This document shows positions 35,512 to 44,678 of a DNA stretch of 64,000 nt, piece after piece. A model generated the notes under the pieces. That model saw only the letters and a program-made list of their open reading frames with translations. It did not search any database and was not told the origin of the DNA. A program made the position numbers and the translations under genes. This DNA is from Cyanophora paradoxa. Its lineage: Eukaryota > Glaucocystophyceae > Cyanophorales > Cyanophoraceae. Position 1 is the stretch's first letter, and each line of letters begins with the position of its first letter. The stretch covers positions 1-64,000 of the forward strand of contig QPMI01000013.1 in the NCBI GenBank assembly GCA_004431415.1. The letters run 5' to 3'.

Positions 35512-37014
35512 ATGGACGAGAACGGGCTGGACCCGCAGTGGAAGCTGCCGCCGCCCCGATACGACACCGTGAACTCGCTGGAGCCATCCTCGCGGCGCGA
35601 GTCAGCGGCGGCAGTGGGGAACCATTTCCCAATGCCGAGCGGGGCGCGAGCTATCTCGCGCGTGAGCGAGAGCGACCACCGGGACGAGGACGCGCCGCCC
35701 TCCTCCGTGCCCGTCTTCACGCTGGACGAGCAGCGCAACTTCAACTCGATCATGGGCACCTTCGGCAACCGGCGCGCCTCCTCCGGCTCGTCCTTCTCCT
35801 CCAGGGCGCCCTCCCAGATCGGATCCGCCGGCTTCTGTGCGCCTCGACCCGCGCGCGCCGGCCGCCGCGCGCGGCTGGGCTGAGTCGGCGGGCGCGCAGC
35901 GGGGGAGGTGAGGCACGGGCGGCGGGCGCGGGGGAGCAGCAGGACGGGGGAGGGGGGCCCCGGGGACCCGAAGAGGGCGGCGGAGGTGCTGGAGGAGCAG
36001 CGGCGGAATCTGGAGGAGCGGCGCTCGGCGGGGCGCGGGGACTTCCAGACGGTCTTCCACCAGAAGGACAACCAGACGATGCGGCTGGAGGCGGCCAAGC
36101 GCCAGGGCGACATGCGCGGCGAGTACCGGCCCCCCGCCGACCACGCCTTCCGCGAGGAGGAGGCCCGCCCGCCCGCCCTCCTTCCGCCCCCCGCTTCTTA
36201 CGCCTTCGGAGCAGAAGCTGGGGATCAAGAAGTGCCCGCAGAACGCGCACCTGCTGGCCGCCGTGCCGCAGGCCCAGGCCCGAAACTTCGCCGTCTTCTT
36301 CCACCTCCCGGTGCGCTCTACCTTGGAGGAAGATAGACGCCCGCCTCGGAAGCTAGACGACCGACTTGGAGGATAGATAGATGGATAGCGCGCCGTGGAC
36401 GCGCCGCGCCCCTCGCCCGCTCTGTCCTATCCCGCAGTTCCTTACTTGCTCCGGAGCAGGACAACAAGAGCATGCGGCTGGCGGCGGCGAAGGAGGGGGC
36501 CGACCTTCGGGGGCCCTACGCCCCGCCCTCGGACTATGAGTTCCGCCCGGAGGAGCCCAAGGGGGCCCGGGGCGCCGGAGCCGGAGCCGACAGGCCACCG
36601 GACTTTCGCCTCGCCTTCCACCGGGCGCCCCGGGAGGCCCAGATGGCGGACGGCTCGCGGATCAAATTCCTGGAGGCGGAGCCGGCGCCGCTGGCCGGGG
36701 GCCAGGCGGCGCGGCTGGATGGGAAGCTCCGGGCGCTGCTGGGGCAGGAGGAGCGGCCCTTCCGCCTCGCGCACCGGGGCCTCCGCAGCACCGACCGCGA
36801 GAACATGGGCCTCCAGGTGAGAGGGGGCGGAGGGCGGGGGCGGGGGCGGGGTGTGCCCTCCCTCTGGCCCAGCGTTCAGCTGGGATGGCTTAGATGACGT
36901 AGAGGGGCCGGACCCTCGCCCCCTCTGGCCCAGCTTCGGCTGACGCCCGCCCCCGCCCTCGCGCAGATCTGCAAGGGCCCCGTCCTCCACGTCAACGACC
37001 CCGCCGCCGTCTAG
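35512..37014 (+). CDS. Unrecognised protein with internal 'MRL.AAK..RG.Y.PP' repeats
   Basis: The first exon (35512 to about 35836) encodes MDENGLDPQWKLPPPRYDTV and a serine-rich stretch. Later exons carry two related units: DNQTMRLEAAKRQGDMRGEY followed by RPPADHAFREEE, and DNKSMRLAAAKEGADLRGPY followed by APPSDYEFRPEE. Each is preceded by an F..VFH- or FAVFFH-type segment, and a third, weaker FRLAFHRAPREAQM copy lies near 36600. The last exon (36967-37014) ends CKGPVLHVNDPAAV. Short repeats with conserved aromatic, proline and arginine positions are common in flagellar microtubule inner proteins, but that role is only a guess. The first splice phase is unresolved. It converges on the minus-strand gene ending at 37313. 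Confidence 0.6.
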
Positions 37015-37312
37015 GCGCTGCAGCTGCGGGCGCCGCTCTGAACTTGACGCCCCTCCTCACTCACTCGCGTGCTTCTCTTCACGCCCCGCCCCGCCCAACC
37101 CTTCCCTTCCGCCCCTCGCTTTCTCTTCCCTCCTCGCGTTCCCCCCGTGCTTGCAATCCGGATCTTGGAAACTGCACATTTACGACACAGCTCTACGGCG
37201 GGCCCGGGGGAGCGGCGGGCCCGCGGGGACGCCTATCGTGCATAGTGCGGTCACTGGCGCACGCACGCGAGGGACCCAAGGCCGGCGGCGGGGCCCGAGC
37301 CCAGCCCCACGC

Positions 37313-38403
37313 TCAGTCGAGCTTGCGGGCGAGGACGAAGGGGGAGCGCTTGACGGCGGCGGCCCCGGCGGCGCCCAGCTGGGAGCCGGGCTTCAGGTAG
37401 TTCTCCCCGGCCAGCACGGCCGGCTTCGACTCCTCTATGAAGCCCTGCGAAGCAAAGCTGAGGGGGGGGAGGAAGGGGAAACGGGGTAGCGGCGGACCTC
37501 GAAGACGGTGTTCTTGTCCCAGAAGACGAACTTGACGCGGGGCGTGGCGCCGGCCGCGACGCTCAGCTCCATCTCCACGGCCGCCGCGAAGCCCCAGAAC
37601 TTGTGCTGCGCCCTGCGAACGAAGCGAGGCGAAGCGCTCAGCTCAGCGCCGGGCCGAGGCCAGGCCGGGCTGGGCTAGGCCAAGGGAGGGGGGGCGCGCT
37701 TTATCCTGAAGACGGGGCCCCCCGAGGGGGAGGAGACGAAGCCGACGTGCTTCCCGATGATGAGAGTGTAGTTCCCGTCGTTCCAGCCCGAGACTGCGCG
37801 AGCGAGGCGGAGGGGCGCGGCGCGGCGCCGCGTGAGGGAGGGGCGGATGGTGAATCCAGGGACGGAGGCGGGGCGGAGGCGGGCGCGGAGGCGGCCGCGC
37901 ACTCTCCATCTTGCCCGTCCACTTGCTGCCGGACTCGAACATCTTGATCGCGTTCAGGAGGTGCGTGTCGCGCACGCCGTAGCCTGCCGGGGGCGCGCGC
38001 GGGCTCAGCCGCCGCGAATACGTGGCTCCCAGCGACTCGGTCCGAGCGGGGCGCGCACCGAGCTCCTCGTAGGGATCGGGCTTGGCGTTGCCGATCTGTT
38101 TAGCGCGTAAGGCGAGGAGTGGGGCCGCGTTCGAAAGGACGGCGGGCGGGCGGGCGGTGGTGACGCGCCGCCAAGCAAGGAAGGCAGGGGGCGAAGAGCG
38201 AGAGCACAGACGTCCACCAGGACTCCTCCTCCTCCTTCTGCACGGGCGCCGAGGGCGGACCGGCGCTCCGGAAGCTCGCATCGCTTTCGGATATCTTGGT
38301 CAGCGTATAGGACGTCCGCCGGCGGCGGCGCGTACCTTCCAGCGAAAGACGGCCTCGATTCGCGCTCCGGATATACGTCCGCGTGCTGCTGTGCCTGCGC
38401 CAT
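37313..38403 (-). CDS. Unrecognised small protein, about six exons
   Basis: A probable start at 38403 gives MAQAQQHADVYPERESRPSF. Later exons encode QIGNAKPDPYEEL, YGVRDTHLLNAIKMFESGSK, VSGWNDGNYTLIIGKHVGFV, AQHKFWGFAAAVEMELSVAA with VKFVFWDKNTVFEV, and a last exon GFIEESKPAVLAGENYLKPG ending at the TGA 37313-37315. In the first exon two frames look plausible (RYAPPPADVLYADQDI versus SYTLTKISESDASFRSAG), so that part is uncertain. The W/F-rich, strand-like segments suggest a compact beta domain. No family is recognised, and no signal peptide or membrane segment is evident. Confidence 0.5.
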
Positions 38404-38924
38404 CTTCGAACGGTCTCCTGGGTGCGGTTGGGACCGGCGGTGCTGGTCGGCTCGGTTTTGTGCTTTTGAAGCGCCGGGTGCTTAGCTACGCCTCGATTGC
38501 ACGACGGAGCTTGCAACACGCTTCGACTAACTGCCAGTGCCGGGGTACCGACACAAATCGAAAAGGGCACTGGCCGGCGATTGTCTCCGAACAAAGCTTT
38601 CTGGACCCTTCTGTCTATCGCCCAGCCTTGCTGCGACGAGCAGAAGCCATACTAGGCAGCAGAGTCCTTAGCCCGGATCGCAAAGGCGATGCCGGACGGA
38701 TCGGTTGGAGCAGTCGCTCCGCGACCCCCGTCTGCCCGCCGGGTTCGTTCTCGATGCTTTACAGCCCGTTTATCTCCTCGCCCCCTCTTCGCCGTCCTTA
38801 GCTATCCAGAAATTCGCCTTCCCAACTCGAGCTATCGTCTCGGCGCCGATGCTAGGACGTCGCCAGCCCGTTTTCCGCCCCGATTCTGTCTGCGCCTCTG
38901 AGACTTTTTCGCCTGCAGGACTTC
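38404..38924. other. Intergenic or 5' untranslated region, no gene supported
   Basis: This stretch probably contains promoter sequence for both flanking genes, and possibly an upstream exon of the next gene (an ATG at 38689 opens MPDGSVGAVAPRPPS). Splicing to the downstream coding block cannot be confirmed. Confidence 0.35.
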
Positions 38925-40588
38925 GTTGCGGTGCGGGGCCGCGGGGATGAGTCGGCCCGCAGCCTTCACGAGGCCCCGCCGAAGCCCTACACGCCCCGGC
39001 CCTACGCGCCGGTGACCCCGCGGAACGTGCCGGCCGAAGCGTACTTCAGGGCGGGCGCGCCACTGCCGGTGACCCCGAGGGACCCGCCAGCCGAGCGGGC
39101 CGCAGAGGAGAAGATCGCCGGCGCCGCTGGGGAGGAGGCGGGCGGCAGACCCGCCGCCGCTGAGGGCGGAGAGCAGAGCGCCCCCGCAGCTGCGTCGTCC
39201 GGAGAGCCACCGGCTCGGGCGGAGGAGCCGCCGAAGGAGGCGGCGGGGCCCGGGCCGGCGGCGGCGGAGCAGCAGGGGGCGGGCCCACGGCCGGCGCCCC
39301 CGAGGCGGGAGGGGGGGCGGGACGGGCAGCAGCGGCCCATCCGTGCCGCCAAGTACATGGAGCTAAGGACCTTCGTCCCGACCCTCGCCCTCCGCGCCCG
39401 CCCGCCCTCCGCCCCCGCCTACTACTCCGCCCGCCGCGCCGCCTCCGCATCCGCCGCGCCGGCCAAGGCCCCGTCGCCCCGAAAGGCGAAGGATGAGGAC
39501 GAGGAGGAGGCGGCGGCGGCGTCTGCCTCGGCGCAGCAGCAGGCGGTCCTGCAGACGGTGTCGGCGACGCAGAGCGCCTCGCCGGCGGTGGCGGCGGCGG
39601 CGGCGGCGGTCGCCGCCGCGACGGCCTCCGTCACCCCCGCTCAGGTGAGGCTCAGCTCAGTTCCGCGAGGCTTCTCCGCTTAGTGAACCGCGCGCAGTTC
39701 CGGCGCTACGTAATGTCGGTCCCGGAGGGCCCCGAGGGGCCCGCCTCGGCCCGGCGGCGGCCGGCCTCGGCGGGGCCGATTGCGGGCCGGGCCGGGGCGC
39801 CCCCGTGCCGCCCTGCAGCTCCACTCGGCCCCGAGCTGCTGCTGGGCGCGGGCCTGGGCCTGGACCCCGGCCTAACCTACAACGTGCCCCTCCCTACTCC
39901 GCCCGCCCCGCCACCGCCCGCCGGCCACCGCCGGCACCGCCCGGCGGCCCGCGTCCGCCCGCCCCGCCTCGGCCCGCCCCGCGTCCGCCCGCCCGCGTCC
40001 GCCCGGCCGGCCTCGGCCCGCATCGCATGGACTTCGGCAGCGGCGGCCGGCGCGGCGGAGGGCGCGCCGCTGGCGCCGGCGTCGGCAGAGGCCCCGAGGC
40101 CGGCGACGGCCCCTCCGGCGCACCCGTCGCTGGTACCCAAGCACTTCCGAAAGGCGTACCTCCGCTTCCGGATAGGGCGTCCGCCCCCCACGCCGCCCCC
40201 GGCGGGGCCCCCGCCCCGGCCCCACAGCCTCTCCCTCGCCGTCCAGGCCTCCCTCGCCCTCGGGTACGCTTCGACCCTGTCCCGAGCCGAACCGTCCCTG
40301 AAGCCTAAGCCCTCGCCCCCTCCTCTCGGTCGCAGGTTCAAGTGGCCCGGCGTGGCCGCCGACCCGACCTTCGCGGGGGGCATCGCGTACCAGCGGTACA
40401 AGGGCGCCCCCGTGCTCGACCATCCGCTGCTCCGCGACCCGAGCTACCAGCTCTGGCGGAAGCTCAACGGCAACTACGAGCTGGGGATGCCGCCCGTGAA
40501 TTCCACCAGCCGCGCCCTGCACCCGACCTTCCCCACGGACGCCTACCGCTCCCCGGCCAAGAAGCACGGCGGCCAAGGGTACATGTAG
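38925..40588 (+). CDS. Unrecognised proline/alanine-rich protein
   Basis: Coding block 1 (about 38920-39642) has paired motifs APVTPRNVPAEAYF and LPVTPRDPPAERAAEE, then a Pro/Ala-rich region and a highly alanine-rich stretch ending SVTPAQ. Block 2 (from about 39697) begins QFRRYVMSVPEGPEGP and is Pro/Arg-rich. A better-conserved C-terminal part has HPSLVPKHFRKAYLRFRIG, FKWPGVAADPTFAGGIAYQR, LLRDPSYQLWRKLNGNYELG and ends KKHGGQGYM before TAG at 40586. The start is uncertain: the first usable in-frame codons lie after an acceptor near 38920, so an upstream first exon is likely. The C-terminal W/Y/P-rich motifs recall structural or axonemal proteins, but no family is assigned. Confidence 0.5.
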
Positions 40589-41107
40589 AGGGCACGCCCG
40601 CTCGAGCCCCCCAGCCCTAGGCCTCGGCTGCAGCCGCGTCGTTGAGCCCCGGGGTAGGTCGCATGCCCTCCGCAGGCCGGCCCCTCATTCCGCGTTTCCC
40701 CTGCGCATCCCTCGAGCTCTCGCATCGAAGGGTGCGGTATAAATAGTGCTAGCCGAGTGCCCACTTCATCTTTTAGTCTTTGCTTTGCTTTAGCACCGTA
40801 TTCAGGGCCACGTTTTCAAGTTTCCGCGCCGCCCCCCGCAGTCGGGGCGGTTGCAAGTGGCCCTCCGTTAAACTCGTAACTTATTGCGTAGCGCACTTAG
40901 CTAGCGCACTTAGCTAGCGCGTGTTTAAGCGATTGTAATCATACACGAACGACGTTGAAGTCGACTTGTCCGCAATTTGATCGCACGCTGCCAGGGTATC
41001 GGAACTCGAGCCACGCGCTTCTCTTCGGCTGCGCATGCGCATATACACCAGCACTTGCACTGACCAGCACTCGGCGCGACATCAGTAACGACGTGATAGC
41101 ACGGAGG
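40589..41107. promoter_or_regulatory. Upstream region of RtcB with TATA-like box and strong hairpin
   Basis: TATAAATA lies at 40738-40745. About 60 bp downstream GGGCCAC (40805-40811) can pair with GTGGCCC (40857-40863), enclosing CCGCCCC (40829-40835) paired with GGGGCGG (40844-40850). A direct repeat CGCACTTAGCTAG occurs twice at about 40892-40918. No protein frame is supported. The box is about 370 bp from the RtcB start codon, so it may serve a separate transcript. Confidence 0.4.
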
Positions 41108-44100
41108 ATGTTGGCATTCGCGCCGCCGTCCACGCTGGGGCAGCTGGCCGGCGCGCGCCTGCGGTCGGCGTCAGCGCTCCGGGCGCCCAGCCTGCTGTGC
41201 GGCCCTCTCGGCCTGCGTGCGTGCTCTCTGATTCTTGGCGTACGCCGCTGATCGCTTGCCGGCAGGCTCAGCGGCGGACGCTGACGCTCGCCGCTTGCGT
41301 CTGGGCCCGCCCCGATTCCTCGGCTCGACCGCCGCGCTTCTGAAGAAGAAGCACCATCCAGCTTCGCCGTCTGCCGCAAGCGTGGTGCCGAGGGCCGCGC
41401 CAATGCCTGCCGTCGCGGAAGGGTTCGTCTCGTTCTCGGCGCCGGCGTCGGAGGCGGCGCCCGAGCTGCCGATCGTCATCGAGACGGAGAACGTGCCCAT
41501 CTTTCTCTTCACGCGGGAGATCGAGCAGGTGCCGTCCACCCGACTCGCCTCTACAATTCGAATCGCCAACCGCGCGCGCGGCCACGGCCATGGCCGCGTA
41601 CGCGCACGCACGCAGGACGCGCTGGAGCAGCTGAAGGACCTCGCGAAGCTGCCGTTCGCGACGGGCTTCGTCTCGGCGATGCCGGACGTGCACCTCGGCA
41701 AGGGCGCCACCGTCGGGAGCGTCTTCGCCTCCGAGGACGCCGTCATCCCCAACGGTCTGTGCACTCCCCGCCCGCCCGCCCGCCCCCCCGCGCACTTCGT
41801 CCATATCTGACGGCAGCCGCCGCAGCGGTGGGCGTGGATATCGGTCAGCGCCGCGCGGGCGCGCGCGGGCGCGCCCCCCGCCTCTCCGCCGCGCGCTGAG
41901 GAGCCGGGGGCGGGGCGGGGCCAGGGTGCGGGATGAAGGCGATGCCGGTGGAGGGCCTGCGCGCCGAGGAGCTCACCGAGGCGACACTGCGCCGCATCCA
42001 GGCCCTCGTCAAGGGTCCGCCAGCGCCGCTGGCGCCAGCGCTCGCGCTCCCGGGCCCGCCCGCCCGCCCGCCCGCCTCAACTCTACCGCCACACCTAAGC
42101 CACCCTAGGCTATCTCTCCGCTCACGGGCCCGCCCGCCCGCCCGCCCGCCCGCCCGCCCGCCCGCCCGCGGCCGACCGAGGCTGAGGGCCGGCCGCCTAC
42201 CGCCCGCCTGCAGAGCGCATCCCGACGGGCTTCGAGTCGCATCCAAAGGCCACCAAGGACCTCAAGGTTCGCTCGAGCTAGTTTAGATTGGGTGGGATCA
42301 AGGCCCCGCCGCCGCCTGGCTGCTGAAGGCTCAACTCTAAGGCTTAGTGCTTCTTTAGGCCGCGCAGCGCTCTCGGCGGGGCTGACGTTCCTTCCTTTCG
42401 GTCGCAGCGGATCATGGACGAGCTGATGGGCGGCCGCCGGACCTCCGAGTGGCTCAAGCAGACCGTCGGCGAGAAGACCGCCTGCCAGATCGGCACCCTC
42501 GGGTGCGGGCGGCAGAATCCCCCCCCTCCCCCCTCCCCCTCCCCCTCCCCCTCCCCCCCCCCCTCCCCCTCCCCCCTCCCCTCCCCTCCCCGTCCCCCCT
42601 CCCCCTCCCCCTCCCCCTCCCCCTCCCCCTCCCCCCTCCCCCTCCCCCTCCCCCCTACCCCTCCCCCCTTCCCCTCCCCCCCCCACCCCCCCGCGGCCCC
42701 TCCGCGGCCCCCCCCCCCCTCCCCCCCCCCCCCTCCACCTCCTCCCCCTCCCGCCCGCCCCGGCCCACCCCCTAGCCTCGCCTCGCCTCGCCTAGCCTCG
42801 CCTCGCTCAGCTGAGCTCGCCCCTTCCTTCTCTGCAGGGGGGGCAACCACTTCATCGAGCTGTGCAAGGACGAGTCCGGGGGCGTCTGGCTCATGCTCCA
42901 CTCGGGGAGCCGCAACGTCGGCAAGACGACGGCCGAGCACTACAACGAGCTCGCCATGCAGCAGATGCGCAAGGAGGGCGGCGAGGCCGCGCGCCGCGCC
43001 ACCAAGGTGAGGCGGGCGGCTCGAGGCTTCCGAGTTCCCCTCAAAAAAGCCTCTAGATCTCTTTCTAGAGTCTGGCCCGCCGGGCCACCAAGTTGCGGCG
43101 GGCGGCTCGAGGCTTCCCCCCGCTTCTCAGCCTACGCCCTAACCCCCCCGTCTCGCCCTCGCCCTCGCCCTCGCCCCCGCCCTCGCCCGCAGGACGGCCT
43201 GAACTGGCTCCGGGTCGACTCGCGGGAGGGCCAGGCGTACCTCACCGACATGCAGTGGTGCCAGGTCCGCCCACAGCCTCCGGTTCGGTTCCTCGAGGGC
43301 CCAGTTTGAAGCCAAGCGCCGCGCGGGGCAGGACTAGTCTTCCTTAGGATGTATACCGCCCAGGGTCTTCTTCTGCTGCTTCTTGAAGGCTTAAGCTTAC
43401 TTCGTCCTCAGGACTACGCGATGGCGAACCGGGGGCGGATGATGGAGGTGTTCGCGGGGGCGGTGGAGGCGGTGACGGGGCGCGGGGCCGCCCTCGAGCG
43501 CTCCATCAACATCCACCACAACTTCTGCGCATGCGAGGTCCGCCAGAGGGCGATCCAGGAAGCACGCCTCCAGATCTAGATCCCCAGGCCTAAGACCCAT
43601 CCCCAGGCTTGAACGCGCTTTCTGGGCGAACGCCCGGCTTGCCTTCGACCCAAAGCTTAGATCTAGATCTCCAGACCCAGGCCCCATCGCACACCCACGC
43701 CCCAAGGCAAGCCGCGTGCCCTGGGCTGGGCTGACGCGGGGCGGGCGGCGGCAGCGCTGCACGTACACCGACCCGCGCTCCGGCGAGACCGTCACCAAGG
43801 GCCCGCCCCCCCCGCCCAGATCTGACCTGATCTGATCTGATCTGATATGATCTGATCTGATCTGATCTGATCTGATCTGATCTCAGACCTGTGGGTGACG
43901 AGGAAGGGGGCGACGTCGGCCAAACCCGGCGAGCTGGGGCTCATCCCGGGCTCCATGGGCGTCGGCAGCTACGTCGTCCGGGGGCGCGGCTCGCCCCTCT
44001 CCTGGTCCTCCTGCTCCCACGGCGCCGGTCCGTCTCGTACCCCTCCCCAGAACACAAATTTAAAACATTAGCCGGCCCCTCAATCTCTCAACATATCTAG

Positions 44101-44549
44101 AACCTCTAGTACCCAGAGCGGAATCTTATACCTGACTTGATTCTCGATCAGGGCGGCGGATGAGCCGGGTAAAGGCGAAGGAGGCGGTCTCGCAGGCCGA
44201 CTTCGAGGCGGCGATGGCCGGCATCGTCGCCGACACCGACCCAGCGTTGAGAGACGAGGCCCCCCAGGCGCGCTCACATCAGATCTGATCTGATCCGATA
44301 TGATCTGAGCCGGGCCGGCATGCAGGCGTACAAGGACCTCTCTCAGGTGATGGCGAACCAGTCGTCCCTCGTCGAGGTCATCCACCGCCTCGAGATCAGA
44401 TCAGACCTGATCATATCTGATCTGATCTGAGCCGGCAGGTCGTCCACCGCCTCGAACCCCTCCTCAACGTGAAGGGCTTCGGGGCGCCCTTCTGGGCCAC
44501 CAAGAAGAAGAAGAAGACGCCGCAGAAGGGCCTGGGCGGGCCCATCTAG
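41108..44549 (+). CDS. rtcB: RtcB-type RNA ligase (tRNA-splicing ligase)
   Basis: RtcB joins 2',3'-cyclic-phosphate and 5'-OH RNA ends in tRNA splicing and RNA repair, using GTP and manganese. Fifteen exons join in frame: 41108-41216, 41266-41528, 41615-41754, 41826-41843, 41925-42014, 42214-42266, 42408-42502, 42838-43006, 43193-43264, 43412-43537, 43755-43800, 43887-44037, 44152-44267, 44326-44376 and 44439-44549. Core motifs: SAMPDVHLGKGATVGSVFA, AVGVDIG plus CGMKAMP (metal cysteine), QIGTLGGGNHFIEL, LMLHSGSRNVGKTTAEHYN, SINIHHNFCACE, SMGVGSYVVRG, and SHGAGRRMSRVKAKEA, which contains the guanylylated histidine. The C-terminus LLNVKGFGAPFWATKKK ends at TAG 44547. The first ~70 residues are an Arg/Ala/Leu/Ser-rich extension not found in the core enzyme, possibly an organelle transit peptide. 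GC donors occur at 43801 and 44268. Confidence 0.95.
42515..42775. repeat. CCCCCT pyrimidine tract in RtcB intron 7
   Basis: Most of the intron 42503-42837 is an almost pure C/T strand dominated by CCCCCT hexamers, followed by a short GCCTCGCCTC tandem. The exon junctions on both sides (GG/G splitting a glycine) remain intact. Confidence 0.9.
43817..43884. repeat. GATCT pentamer microsatellite in RtcB intron 11
   Basis: TGATC/GATCT repeats fill the intron 43801-43886 almost to its acceptor. Shorter stretches of the same word occur in the next introns near 44276-44305 and 44396-44431. Confidence 0.9.
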
Positions 44550-44678
44550 TCGCTAGCCAGCCAGCGCGTCGCTCGCTTAGCTTCGTGTATACGTAGCATT
44601 CGACATGCATAAAATCGCGGTGGGGGCGGGGCGGGGCGGGGGAGGGGAGGGGCGGGGGGCGGGAGAGGGGCCTGCGTT

